Positions 7,622 to 15,273 of a DNA stretch of 17,178 bases are shown in pieces. Numbering within the stretch: the first letter of the stretch is position 1; the number at the start of each line of letters is the position of its first letter. The notes below the pieces were generated by a model that saw only the letters and a list, made by a program, of their open reading frames with translations, searched no databases and was not told the origin of the DNA. The position numbers and the translations under genes are program-made. The DNA comes from DASVSE01 sp036399715 (lineage in GTDB: Bacteria; Bacteroidota; Rhodothermia; Rhodothermales; Rubricoccaceae). The stretch is taken from assembly GCA_036399715.1 (NCBI GenBank), contig DASWMO010000002.1, positions 1 to 17,178 on the forward strand. Reading direction: 5' to 3'.

Positions 7622-8395
7622 TTAATCGACCTTGATGTAGCGGCGAGGGAGGCTGTCCGGTGTGCCCTCCACGTCGGCGCCTGGAACCGTAGTACGGATG
7701 AGGTCGAGGATGGTCGGGAGGAGCGCGCGGGCCGTTCCCTCAGCGACGGTCGCGCGGACGTAGCGGCCGGCGGGGGTTTGCTCGAACGCAGCGGCGGCCT
7801 TGACGTCGGCGGGGGCGAGGCCGGCGAGCTGGAGGCGGGCCGTGGCGAGGTCGAGGGCGGGGAGCATCGCAGCGAGGGGGGCGAGTTCGTCTGCGACGGC
7901 GGCGTCAATCGTCTGTCCGCGACGGTCGAGGTCGGCGCGGGCAGCGGGGATGGACTCCGCGGCGGCGCGGAAGACGCGCTCGACGAGGGCGAGCGTCGCC
8001 TCGGAGCGACCGGTTGCGCGGAGGTAAAGGGCGGCGAGGGAGGAGTCGGCGGCGGGCGTCTTGGCGCCGACGAGCCCGAAAGCCAGCGAGGCGACCTCGT
8101 CGACGCCCGGGCGCAGCGCCGTGCGCGCGGCGACGCGGGCGATGTCGGGGCGTTCGAGGGCGGCGAGGGCCTCGCGGACGTGGTCCGGCTGCCAGTCGGC
8201 GAGAAAGCGGGCGCTGGTGCTGTCAGTGACGGCCTGGAGGGCGGCGGGCGGCAGGTCGGAGGTGAGCTGGCCGAAGGGGATCACGCCGGGCGCGGCGGGC
8301 TGCGTGGCCGCGAGAAGGCGCGCGAGCAGGTCGGCGTCGGTCTGGGCGGAGACGGCTCCGGCGGTGACGACGAGCAGGACGAGGAGGCGGAGCAT
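7622..8395 (-). CDS. Exported protein with DUF2059-like C-terminal region, function unknown
   Basis: This 257-residue protein starts with a clear signal peptide (MLRLLVLLVVTAGAVSAQ), so cleavage near residue 17 and a periplasmic location are likely. The rest is almost entirely alpha-helical, Ala- and Leu-rich and without cysteines. Near residues 193-215, LAPADVKAAAAFEQTPAGRY resembles the DUF2059 pattern, in which an acidic helix precedes a Phe/Tyr-x-spacer-x-Gly segment. I consider that a weak family match. No catalytic motif is visible. It lies 25 bp downstream of the M15-like gene in the same direction, so the two are probably co-transcribed and may both act at the cell envelope. The stop is TAA at 7622-7624. 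Confidence 0.78.
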   Translation of the reverse strand: MLRLLVLLVVTAGAVSAQTDADLLARLLAATQPAAPGVIPFGQLTSDLPPAALQAVTDSTSARFLADWQPDHVREALAALERPDIARVAARTALRPGVDEVASLAFGLVGAKTPAADSSLAALYLRATGRSEATLALVERVFRAAAESIPAARADLDRRGQTIDAAVADELAPLAAMLPALDLATARLQLAGLAPADVKAAAAFEQTPAGRYVRATVAEGTARALLPTILDLIRTTVPGADVEGTPDSLPRRYIKVD

Positions 8396-8420
8396 CGCGG
8401 CAGCGGCTGGGAGCGGGAGT

Positions 8421-9308
8421 CTACCGCGCGGCCGTGACGTGGTAGACGGTCTGGTTGCGCTCGCGGAGGGCGACGACGGCGCCGGCGTCTTCGAGGCGGA
8501 TCAGGGCGCGGCCGAGAAGGGCGTCGTAGCGCGACGTGTAGTCGGCGACGAGGTGGGCGTGGGTGCGGGCGGTGCGCGCTGCCGCTGCCTGACGGACGGC
8601 ACTGCGGAGCGGGCGCGGCACGCGCTCCGAGACGGCGAGCCCGGTGGGAGGGAGGGGCTCGTAACGGCGGTACGAAAGGTCGAACGTCGTGCCGAACTCG
8701 TGGCTGGAGCGCCCCGCGGCGGCGTTGGCGTTGACGCGTCGTAAGGCGGCTTGGCTCGCGGCCGACCGCAGGAGCGACGTCGCGACGGGCCGCACGACCG
8801 GGACGCCCGCGCGCCGCGCGGCTGCGGCGAGCGTGTCGCCGACGAGCCGCAGCGCCGCGAGCCCGCAGGGCGTCAGCAGCGGGTCCGAGTAGGTGCCGTC
8901 GAGGACGCGGACGCTCGCGAGGGTGTCGGCGCGGACGAGGCCGGTGGCCGCGACGCCGAGCGAGTCGAGTGGCGCGACGCCGAGGCGCTCGGCGAGTTCG
9001 ACATGGCGCGCGTTGAGCGAGCGCCGGAGTGACGCCAACTCGCCCTCGGTCAGGAGTGGCACGCGGCGCAGGGCGGCCTCCGACGCGACGGCCGCCCGGT
9101 CGGCGCGGTCCAGCGTCTCGCGTAGGCCTCGGACAGTCTGGTCTCCCAGAAGCCCGACGAGGACGATGGCGGCGAGCGCGACGAGGCGCCACGCGGCCCG
9201 GCGATAGGCCCGCCGCCGCGGAGCGACCGGCGGCGGGGCGACCGGCGGCGCGGCGGGCGCGGGGGGCGCCTCGGGAAGGTGGGGCCGGGCGGTCGGGTCG
9301 GGCGACAT
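8421..9308 (-). CDS. DUF5715-like membrane-anchored protein with M15-peptidase-like motif
   Basis: This 295-residue protein has a cytoplasmic Pro/Ala-rich N-terminus (1-35), a basic stretch and one membrane helix at about 41-55. The rest would be periplasmic. The C-terminal domain contains ATSLLRSAASQAALRRVNAN followed by SSHEFGTTFDLSY (His203, Asp210) and near the end YHV (His290). SxHxxGxxxD followed by a late His is the zinc-ligand pattern of VanY/DacB-type D-Ala-D-Ala peptidases (M15). The sequence resembles the DUF5715 family, which I recall as common in Bacteroidota. A role in peptidoglycan trimming is plausible but unproven; the usual Glu-x-x-His-Trp ending is replaced by a more divergent one. 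The ATG at 9308 is followed closely by the membrane anchor. The gene diverges from the ABC ATPase gene on the other strand. Confidence 0.82.
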   Translation of the reverse strand: MSPDPTARPHLPEAPPAPAAPPVAPPPVAPRRRAYRRAAWRLVALAAIVLVGLLGDQTVRGLRETLDRADRAAVASEAALRRVPLLTEGELASLRRSLNARHVELAERLGVAPLDSLGVAATGLVRADTLASVRVLDGTYSDPLLTPCGLAALRLVGDTLAAAARRAGVPVVRPVATSLLRSAASQAALRRVNANAAAGRSSHEFGTTFDLSYRRYEPLPPTGLAVSERVPRPLRSAVRQAAAARTARTHAHLVADYTSRYDALLGRALIRLEDAGAVVALRERNQTVYHVTAAR

Positions 9309-9373
9309 GGGCGAGAGACGCGCGGGCAGCGGGGACGATCCGGTACTTTGCCGGCCGTCCTTCCGCCGCCGCT

Positions 9374-9985
9374 CTGTCCGCCCCGCTCCTCACCGCCGAT
9401 GGCCTCGCGATGCGCTTCGGGCGGCGGCGGCTGTTCGAGGGCCTCAGCGTGACCGTCGAGGCGGGGGCGCCGCTGGCCGTCGTCGGGGCGAACGGGTCGG
9501 GCAAGAGCACGCTGCTGCTGGTGCTGGCGGGCCTGCTCGCACCGGCAGCGGGGACGGTCCGGCTCGTCGCCGCCGGGCGCGACGTGCCGCCCGATGAGCG
9601 CCCGCAGCGGGTCGGGCTCGTCTCGCCGGGGCTTCAGCTCTACGACGCGCTGACGGCGCGCGAGAACCTCGCCTTTCTGGCACGCGCGCGGCGCCTCGCG
9701 GCCACGGCCGTGCCCGAGGCGCTGGACCGTGTCGGGCTGCTCGCGCGGGCGGACGAGCCGCTGGCGACGTTCTCGACCGGGATGCGGCAGCGGATGCGGA
9801 TCGCGGCGGCCGTGATGCACTGCCCGCCCGTGCTGCTGCTCGACGAGCCCGGGGCGACGCTGGACGAGGCGGGACGCGCGCTCGTCGCGGCCCTCGTCGC
9901 CGAGGCGGGCGCGGTCGTCGTTGTGGCGACCAACGACCCGGCCGAGGCAGCGCTGTGCCCACGGCGCCTCACGCTGGGCGGGTGA
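9374..9985 (+). CDS. CcmA-like ABC transporter ATP-binding protein (start codon uncertain)
   Basis: This is a compact ABC ATPase of about 200 residues. It has Walker A GANGSGKST, the Q-loop region VSPGLQLYDALTAREN, the signature FSTGMRQRM, Walker B VLLLDEPGATLDEAG and a final switch segment VVVVATNDP. The GMRQRM signature and small size resemble CcmA, the ATPase of the heme/cytochrome-c-maturation exporter. The H-loop histidine is replaced by Asn (ATND). No permease gene is next to it, so its membrane partner must lie elsewhere. The start is a problem: homology begins at LLTADGLAMRFG, but the first in-frame ATG is at 9410, inside that region. CTG at 9374 would include the first strand. The frame remains open upstream to 9029, but that part is antisense to the M15-like gene and has no homology. 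TACTTTG at 9344-9350 could be part of a promoter. Confidence 0.88.
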   Translation: MSAPLLTADGLAMRFGRRRLFEGLSVTVEAGAPLAVVGANGSGKSTLLLVLAGLLAPAAGTVRLVAAGRDVPPDERPQRVGLVSPGLQLYDALTARENLAFLARARRLAATAVPEALDRVGLLARADEPLATFSTGMRQRMRIAAAVMHCPPVLLLDEPGATLDEAGRALVAALVAEAGAVVVVATNDPAEAALCPRRLTLGG

Positions 9986-10009
9986 GGCGATGCGCGCCGA
10001 GCCGCCGCG

Positions 10010-11164
10010 CTAGAACCAGCCTTTCTTTCGGAAGAAGACCATCAGCCCGGCGGCGATGGCGAGCATGAGCCCGAGCGAGAACGGGTAGCCATAGAACCAG
10101 CGCAGCTCGGGCATGTTGAGCGGCGACGCGTCCGGGTCGAAGTTCATCCCGTAGACGCCCGCGACGAACGTCAGCGGGAGGAAGACCGTCGAGATCACCG
10201 TGAGGACCTTCATGACCTCGTTCTGGCGCGTCCCGACGACCGACAGGTAGAGGTCCGAGACCGACGCGAGGATCTCGCGCAGCGACTCCAGAATGTCGAC
10301 GGCCTGCACGAGGTGGTCCTGCGCGTCGTGCAGGAACGGGACCGTCTCGGGCATCACGAACGGCGTGTCGTCGCGGGCGAGGCCCGATATGACGTCGCGG
10401 AGCGGCCACAGCGCGCGTCGGAGCAGGGACACCTCGCGGCGCAGGCGCGAGAGAGACGCCTGAACGGCCGGCGCGGGGTCTTCGAGGGCGAGCGTTTCGA
10501 GCGTCTCCGCGGCGTCGCCGATGCGCTCGAGCGTCACGAAGGACTGGTCGACGATGATGTCGATCAGCGCGGCCAGCAGGTAGTCCGCGCCTAGGCGGCG
10601 GACGCGGCCGCCGCCCGTCCGGATGCGGTGCCGAACGGGGTCGAAGACGTCGCCCTCGTCCTCCTGGAACGATAGCACGATGCCGGGCGCGAGCACGAAC
10701 GAGATCTGCTCGATGACGTGGCCGGGGACGTCCGTCGAGGCGCTGCAGTAGGCGAGGTCCGCCGGGACCGAGAGCGCCTCAACGGCACGGACGACGACGA
10801 CGACGCGGTCGGGGTAAACCGTGAGTGCGGGCCGCTGGTTGGTCCGCGCGATGTCCTCGACGGCGAGCGGGTGCAGCCCGAACGCCTCTCCGAAGGCCGC
10901 GACGGTCTTCGTGTCGTCAACGCCGTCGATGTTGATCCACGTTACGCCGGGCCGGCCGGAGAGCGCGAGCGCGTCGGCCGCCGAGAGGCCGTCGTGCTCC
11001 TCGACGAGGTCGGGCGTGTAGTGGAAGGCCGTCACGCGGGCGGGCCGGGTGCCCGCGGGCATGTCCGGGAGCGCGCCCTGCGAGAGGCCGATCGTGTCCG
11101 AGCGGCGCTCGACGAGCGGCCCGCGGCCACGCAGCGCACGCCGCGACTGGAGACCGTCGGCCAC
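10010..11164 (-). CDS. corA: CorA-family magnesium/cobalt transport protein
   Basis: This is a 384-residue member of the CorA family, pentameric channels that take up Mg2+ (and Co2+) through the inner membrane. The large cytoplasmic part has the expected pattern: WINIDGVDD, FGLHPLAVEDI, then long helices. The C-terminus has two membrane helices (about 318-338 and 362-378). The selectivity motif YGMNFD has GMN at 339-341, and the short loop has MPEL. The protein ends in a basic tail, RKKGWF. All of this is typical, and the length fits. The start is GTG at 11164, supported by the two-base gap to the stop of the lapA-like gene upstream and by N-terminal sequence that resembles other CorA proteins. 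It is the last gene of the long - strand run; the convergent ABC ATPase gene ends 24 bp away. Confidence 0.96.
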   Translation of the reverse strand: MADGLQSRRALRGRGPLVERRSDTIGLSQGALPDMPAGTRPARVTAFHYTPDLVEEHDGLSAADALALSGRPGVTWINIDGVDDTKTVAAFGEAFGLHPLAVEDIARTNQRPALTVYPDRVVVVVRAVEALSVPADLAYCSASTDVPGHVIEQISFVLAPGIVLSFQEDEGDVFDPVRHRIRTGGGRVRRLGADYLLAALIDIIVDQSFVTLERIGDAAETLETLALEDPAPAVQASLSRLRREVSLLRRALWPLRDVISGLARDDTPFVMPETVPFLHDAQDHLVQAVDILESLREILASVSDLYLSVVGTRQNEVMKVLTVISTVFLPLTFVAGVYGMNFDPDASPLNMPELRWFYGYPFSLGLMLAIAAGLMVFFRKKGWF

Positions 11165-11166
11165 GG

Positions 11167-11580
11167 CTAGAGGTTGCGCGGGGGCGGAACGTCGCGGCGG
11201 GCCATCCCGCGGGCCACCTCGTCCGCGAGACGCTGCGTTTCGGCGGCGTCGGTGCTGGAAGCGGCGGCGTTGGCGCGGGCCGCCGCGGCGTCGGCGCGGA
11301 CAGCTGAGACAGTCGATGCGTTCGTTGTCTCGACGCTCGCGAGCTGCTTCTCGGCACGGCGCGCACGGGCAGCGGCGCCGAAGCGGCCGGGGACGGTCAC
11401 GAGGTAGCCCGTGAGCGCGCCTGCGCCGAACCAGGCCGTCAGCATCGCGTAGATCGGGCCGCTGAGCTTGAGCGTCGAAAAGGGGATCGCGAACGAGGCG
11501 CTCGTGGCGTTGTCGCCCTGCGTCGCGAGCAGGAACCCGACGACGACCGTGATGAGGAGCAGGAACAGGAGGGCGCGCAT
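11167..11580 (-). CDS. LapA-domain-like inner-membrane protein with Ala-rich coiled tail
   Basis: This 137-residue protein begins MRALLFLLLITVVVGFLLATQ, one membrane helix (about 3-20). It continues with ATSASFAIPFSTLKLSGPIYAML and a second helix (about 42-63, reading AMLTAWFGAGALTGYLV). The two-helix hairpin with a polar strand in between is the LapA/DUF1049 pattern; in E. coli LapA works with LapB in LPS assembly control. The rest (about 65-130) is Ala-rich, charged and probably coiled coil. There is no adjacent lapB. The ATG at 11580 is favoured because the membrane helix starts at once. The stop is only 2 bp before the GTG of corA, so both proteins are very likely made from one message. 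Confidence 0.8.
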   Translation of the reverse strand: MRALLFLLLITVVVGFLLATQGDNATSASFAIPFSTLKLSGPIYAMLTAWFGAGALTGYLVTVPGRFGAAARARRAEKQLASVETTNASTVSAVRADAAAARANAAASSTDAAETQRLADEVARGMARRDVPPPRNL

Positions 11581-11657
11581 GGCGGAGGGGGTGGAGACGG
11601 GCCGGGAGTGTACGCCACAGACGGTCGACGGCGCACGCGCGGCGAGGCCACGCCCGC

Positions 11658-12767
11658 TCAGCCGACGGCCCTGCCCTTCCACGCGACCCGCCCGCGCGCG
11701 TGTGCGAGGGCCGAATCCAGCTGGATCACCGCGCCGAGCGCGAGCGAAACCGGCGCGGCGAGCGAAAGCCAGGGCGGGAACCCCTGCGAGCGGTCCACGA
11801 CGCCCTTGACGGCGACGAGCGTCGCGAGTGTCGCCAGCCCGAGCGGGCCGCTGAGCCAGAGCACGCTCGGCAGGACCCACGCGAGCGTGTAGAGCGCGAA
11901 GAAGGTGGCGAAGCGGCCGGGCGTCCCGCCTCCGAGCAGGTAGGCGTTCTTGCGGAAGCCGTGCCATGCCTCGCCGAACGAACCGTACATCCGAACGGCG
12001 ACGTCGCGCTGGAGGTCGTCGAAGTGGAGGCGGACGCCCGAGCGCTTCAGAAAGCGTCCGATCATCACGTCCTCGAGGATCTCGGCCTCATGCGCTGCGT
12101 GGGGCGCGAGGCGGCGGTAGTCGGCTGCGCCGAGAATCCAGATCTGGCCGTTGAGGGCGCTCACGGCCGGGCTGGCCGTGAGCGGCACGAGCGGGATGGG
12201 CAGGGCGGCCAGGACGGCGAACGGGACGAGGCTCGTCAGCAGCGCCGCCGGGCCGCGGTCGAGGTAGTGCGGCAGGCCCGTCAGCGCCGTCCCGCTCGCC
12301 CCGTGGTGCTGCCACCGCCCGACGAGGCGCGCGAGCGCGTGGTCGTCGCGGAGGACGGCATCGGCGTCGAGGAACACGAACACGTCGCCGGTCGCGCGGG
12401 CGGCAGCGGTGTGGAGCGGGTGCGTCTTGCCGACCCTGCCGGCCGGCGGCCCCGCCGAGGCGACGGCGACGAGGCGCTCGGTCACATGGTCCGCCAGAAC
12501 ACGCGCGGTCCCGTCCTCCGAGGCGTCGTCGACGACGATCAACTCGAACTCGACCCCGCGCTGGCCGAGGACAGACGGCAGCAGGCGCGCGAGGTTGGCC
12601 TCTTCGTTCCGCGCCGGCACGAGCACCGACACGCGGACGACCGCCGCCCTGCCTGCTGCGTCGCGTCCGACGAATCGCCCGCGCCACGCGTGCCAGACGT
12701 TGCCGGCGAGGATGCCGAGCACGCCCGCATGCATCGCCAGAACGAGGAGCGCGACGAGCGCCGTCAC
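11658..12767 (-). CDS. Family-2 membrane glycosyltransferase, likely carotenoid glycosyltransferase (CruG/CrtQ-like)
   Basis: This is a 369-residue inner-membrane glycosyltransferase. A helix (about 1-22) anchors a GT-A domain with VSVLVPARNEEANLA (46-60), LIVVDDASEDGT (76-87), the metal-binding DAD in FLDADAV (134-136) and the acceptor-side ILEDVMIGRFLKRSG with Glu-Asp at 232-233. Hydrophobic segments lie near 176-197 and through the last 80 residues. The stretch RMYGSFGEAWHGFRKNAYLL resembles the region found in CruG and CrtQ carotenoid glycosyltransferases. By context it would add a sugar to the hydroxyl made by CruF. Other lipid acceptors cannot be ruled out from sequence. The GTG start at 12767 overlaps the stop of the upstream gene by four bases (GTGA), suggesting translational coupling. 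Confidence 0.88.
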   Translation of the reverse strand: MTALVALLVLAMHAGVLGILAGNVWHAWRGRFVGRDAAGRAAVVRVSVLVPARNEEANLARLLPSVLGQRGVEFELIVVDDASEDGTARVLADHVTERLVAVASAGPPAGRVGKTHPLHTAAARATGDVFVFLDADAVLRDDHALARLVGRWQHHGASGTALTGLPHYLDRGPAALLTSLVPFAVLAALPIPLVPLTASPAVSALNGQIWILGAADYRRLAPHAAHEAEILEDVMIGRFLKRSGVRLHFDDLQRDVAVRMYGSFGEAWHGFRKNAYLLGGGTPGRFATFFALYTLAWVLPSVLWLSGPLGLATLATLVAVKGVVDRSQGFPPWLSLAAPVSLALGAVIQLDSALAHARGRVAWKGRAVG

Positions 12768-13453
12768 GGAGGGTCGACGAGAAACTGCCGGAACAGCGGC
12801 GGCGGGCGCCGTGCGATGAGCCGACGCTGAAGGGCCGCGCCCTGGGCTGCGTTCTGCCGGCGGACGCACATCCAGATCCAGACCTCGGCCTCGAACGGGT
12901 GCAGGCCGGGCGGCGCCGCACGCGCGAGGACGGTCCGGAGCCGCTCGAACGTCCGCTGCGCCGCGGCGACGTCCCCGCCGAAAGCGCGCGGCTTGTAGTA
13001 CAGCGACTGCCCGCGGACGAGGAGCGCGTACGGATCGTCGGGGTTGCGCTCGAGCGCGCGGCCGAGGATGCGCTCCGACCGGCGGCCGTCGAGCGGCAGG
13101 CGGTAGGCCGGGCCCGACGACGCGCGGTAGGCCCACATCGCTGCGATGAGCGCCAGTTCGCGAGCCGACGTCACGCCGACCTCCGACGGGATGTCGCGGA
13201 GGTAGGCGCGGTCCAGCGTCATCGGGTAGAGCCGGTAGAGGCACAGCAGGCGCTCCTCGCGCGTCCGCGCGCGGCGGCGGTAGAGGCGCTCGACGCGGGC
13301 CGTGTCCTGCCGGGCGTAGTAGACCGTCAGCGAGTCGCGGACGCTCGACGGCGGCGCCGACACGCGCGGCGCCTCTGCGGGCCGTTCCGGGCGGCTGCCA
13401 GTGACGAGCAGCGCCGCAGCGAGGAGCAGGCCGGAAATCCAGGCGGTGGGCAT
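12764..13453 (-). CDS. Exported TPR-like protein embedded in the carotenoid gene run, function unknown
   Basis: I do not recognise a named family. The 229-residue product begins MPTAWISGLLLAAALLVTG, a signal peptide or N-terminal anchor without an obvious lipobox cysteine. It continues with a Pro-rich linker and then pairs of amphipathic helices. The segment NPDDPYALLVRGQSLYYKPR and the following AAAQRTFERLRTVLA look like tetratricopeptide units, so it is probably a periplasmic or membrane-attached helical scaffold. The C-terminal part is Arg-rich (RRLIARRPPPLFRQFLVDPP). No catalytic motif is visible. The ATG at 13453 is chosen because it precedes the hydrophobic helix; the frame is open 45 bp further. 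The stop overlaps the start of the glycosyltransferase by four bases, which ties it to that enzyme. The upstream acyltransferase ends 118 bp before it. Confidence 0.78.
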   Translation of the reverse strand: MPTAWISGLLLAAALLVTGSRPERPAEAPRVSAPPSSVRDSLTVYYARQDTARVERLYRRRARTREERLLCLYRLYPMTLDRAYLRDIPSEVGVTSARELALIAAMWAYRASSGPAYRLPLDGRRSERILGRALERNPDDPYALLVRGQSLYYKPRAFGGDVAAAQRTFERLRTVLARAAPPGLHPFEAEVWIWMCVRRQNAAQGAALQRRLIARRPPPLFRQFLVDPP

Positions 13454-13571
13454 CGAAACGCGTGAGGAGCGGCCCGAACCTACGTGGCGTCCGGCCAAGT
13501 CGGTCTGCCGCCGCTCCGTCTTCGCCCCGTCGTCGCAGAGCGCGCATTGCCAGCGGGTATCCCCCGTCCCG

Positions 13572-14312
13572 TCAGAACGTGATGCGGCGGAAGAGCGGGG
13601 CGACGGGGGAGAGGTCCCAGCGCTCGTCCGGCCCGGCCGACCCGTCGAATACCGTTATTGCATTTCTAGCGACAAGATCTGCAGGACGGACCGCTTCGAG
13701 GCGCGCGAGGACGGCTCCGAGGCGCTCCGCCTCCCGTCCGTCGGGCGCGTCGTGCGCCTCGCCTGCCCCGAGGATCGCGGTCGGGCGGCTCTGGCCCCAC
13801 CACGACGTCCGGATGCCGACGGGCACGAAGGCCGTCTCGGGCGGAAGCAGGCGCGCGAGACGTGGGAGGTCCGCCTCGAACGGCAGCAGGCCGTCCTCGG
13901 GCGGGTGCATGTGGCCCTCGGGGTAGAGGTAGAGCGCCGTCCGCGGGTCAGCCGTCATCCGGCGGACCGTCTCGCGGATCGTGCCGGCGCGCGCGCGGGC
14001 GTCGCCGTCGGGGAAGGGGAGGGCACCGATGGGGCCGAACAGCGGCGCCTGCTCCCAGCGCTCCATCCACACCACCATCGGCCGCCCGAGGCCGCGCGTG
14101 AGCAGGTGCCAGAGCAGGAACGAGTCGTGGTAGACGTGGTGGTTCGCGTAGACGACGAGCGGCCGGCCCGGCGCGGGATCCACGAGCGCGGGCGCGGCCC
14201 AGACGGCGCGGCGGAAGGCGGCGCGAAGGCTGGCCGTCATCGTGCGCGCGGCGTAGGCCCGGCCGAGGCGCCTCCCGAGCGACGGATTGTCGCGGTAGAG
14301 CGGGCCGCTCAT
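13572..14312 (-). CDS. PlsC-type acyltransferase, possible carotenoid-glycoside acyltransferase
   Basis: This 246-residue acyltransferase shows the HX4D catalytic motif in ANHHVYHDSF (His58, Asp63) and the substrate motif LYLYPEGHMH (PEG at 131-133). Between them, VVWMERWEQAPLFGPIGALPF corresponds to the third conserved block. The family moves acyl groups from acyl-CoA or acyl-ACP to glycerol phosphates or other hydroxyls. Here the gene lies between crtB and a glycosyltransferase, as in pathways making esterified glycosyl carotenoids (for example CruD with CruC in green sulfur bacteria), so a sugar-ester role is inferred. An ordinary phospholipid role is the alternative. The start overlaps the crtB stop by four bases (ATGA). 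Near 13647-13684 the gene carries AT-ending, otherwise rare codons. Confidence 0.87.
   Translation of the reverse strand: MSGPLYRDNPSLGRRLGRAYAARTMTASLRAAFRRAVWAAPALVDPAPGRPLVVYANHHVYHDSFLLWHLLTRGLGRPMVVWMERWEQAPLFGPIGALPFPDGDARARAGTIRETVRRMTADPRTALYLYPEGHMHPPEDGLLPFEADLPRLARLLPPETAFVPVGIRTSWWGQSRPTAILGAGEAHDAPDGREAERLGAVLARLEAVRPADLVARNAITVFDGSAGPDERWDLSPVAPLFRRITF
13647..13684 (-). promoter_or_regulatory. Low-GC patch inside the acyltransferase gene, possible internal promoter
   Basis: These 38 bases have 16 G or C (42%), compared with about 70% in the flanks. On the - strand they read through codons such as AGA, ATA, CTT and GTA, rarely used here. TTGTCG followed after 17 bases by GTATTC gives a weak promoter-like pair pointing toward the TPR-protein and glycosyltransferase genes, which begin about 200 bp downstream. 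This rests on composition and a poor match only. Confidence 0.25.
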
Positions 14313-15271
14313 GCCGTCACGAGGCGGGCCCGGCGGCGGGCGTACGGGTCGCCCGACGGGCCATCGGGCGCGAGCAGGCGCACCTTGCGGCGGAGCGGCA
14401 CGACGGCCCGCCGCGAGAGGTTGTCGTACCCCGCGGCGCGGACCTCGTTGAGGATCTCGCGGTAGCTCCGGGCGGCGGCCCGGACGCCCGCCTGCGCGGC
14501 CGGGTGGAGGTCGCGAATGCCCGTCTCGGCGCGCGCGTACAGCGACTCGGCGTGCGCCATCGTCGCCTCGACGACGCCGGCGTAGCGCCGGAACGCGTCC
14601 GCGTCGCAGGCGAGTGCGGGCGTGAGGCGGTCGGGCGCTAGGCCGGCGGCGGCGAGCGCGTCGGCAGGCAGGTAGACGCGGCCGAGGTCGCGCCAGTCCT
14701 CGCCGACGTCGCGGAGGATGTTGGTGAGCTGCATCGCCGCCCCGAGGGCGCGGGCCGGCGCGTCGAGGGTCGCCGCATCGGCCGGGTCGCGGACCAGAAA
14801 CGGGAGCACGACGGCCCCGACGGAGCCGGCGACGAGGTCCGAGTACGTCAGCAGGTCGGCCCGCGTCGCGACCGGCCGGGCGTCGAGGTCCCAGCGGGCG
14901 CCGTCGAGCAGTTGGTTCAGCGCCCGCGCGTCGAGGCGGAAGGTGTCGTGGACGGCCGCGAGGCGCCGCCACAGCAGGGCGTCGGGCGCGTCAGCCGGCG
15001 GGGCTCCGGCGAGGGCGAGGCCGAGCGCGCCCTCGATGCGGTCCAGTTCGCGCCGCGCGGCGGGCACGCCGAGCGCGGGCGCGAGGTCGTCCGCGACCGC
15101 GTCGACGGTCCGGCAGTAGAGGTACACCGTCGCGACGGGCAGCCGGACGCGGCGCGGGAGCAGGCGCGTCGCGAACGAGAACGTCCGGCTGTGGTAGCGG
15201 AACGAGCGGCGCAGAAAGCGGTCTTCGGTGGCCGCCGAGGCGCGGGGCGGCGGGGCGGGCGGTGCCGGCAC
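14309..15271 (-). CDS. crtB: Phytoene synthase
   Basis: Phytoene synthase condenses two geranylgeranyl diphosphates to phytoene, the first committed step of C40 carotenoid synthesis. This 320-residue protein has FRYHSRTFSFATRLLP (24-39), the first aspartate-rich motif in YCRTVDAVADD (Asp57, Asp61) and the second in NILRDVGEDWRDLGRVYLP (Asp188, Asp192). It also has SGVGAVV-like VAGSVGAVVLP and the C-terminal YREILNEVRAAGYDNLSRRAVV. All expected substrate- and Mg-binding residues are present. A squalene or diapophytoene synthase is less likely given the carotenoid neighbours. The start is GTG at 15271, two bases after the cruF stop. The stop overlaps the acyltransferase start. The open frame upstream is a shadow of cruF. 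Confidence 0.95.
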   Translation of the reverse strand: MPAPPAPPPRASAATEDRFLRRSFRYHSRTFSFATRLLPRRVRLPVATVYLYCRTVDAVADDLAPALGVPAARRELDRIEGALGLALAGAPPADAPDALLWRRLAAVHDTFRLDARALNQLLDGARWDLDARPVATRADLLTYSDLVAGSVGAVVLPFLVRDPADAATLDAPARALGAAMQLTNILRDVGEDWRDLGRVYLPADALAAAGLAPDRLTPALACDADAFRRYAGVVEATMAHAESLYARAETGIRDLHPAAQAGVRAAARSYREILNEVRAAGYDNLSRRAVVPLRRKVRLLAPDGPSGDPYARRRARLVTA

Positions 15272-15273
15272 GG

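Noticed and set aside
6315..7625. 436-codon + strand frame opposite the polymerase gene
   Set aside because: Its Gly/Val/Glu/Asp-only composition is typical of the mirror of a GC-rich gene; the opposite strand has all B-polymerase motifs.
9029..9373. Upstream extension of the ABC ATPase frame
   Set aside because: It lies mostly antisense to the M15-like gene, is Arg/Pro/Gly-rich and has no ABC homology.
13401..14465. 354-codon + strand frame opposite the acyltransferase
   Set aside because: Arg/Glu/Val-rich shadow with no recognisable motif; the - strand gene has HX4D and PEG motifs.
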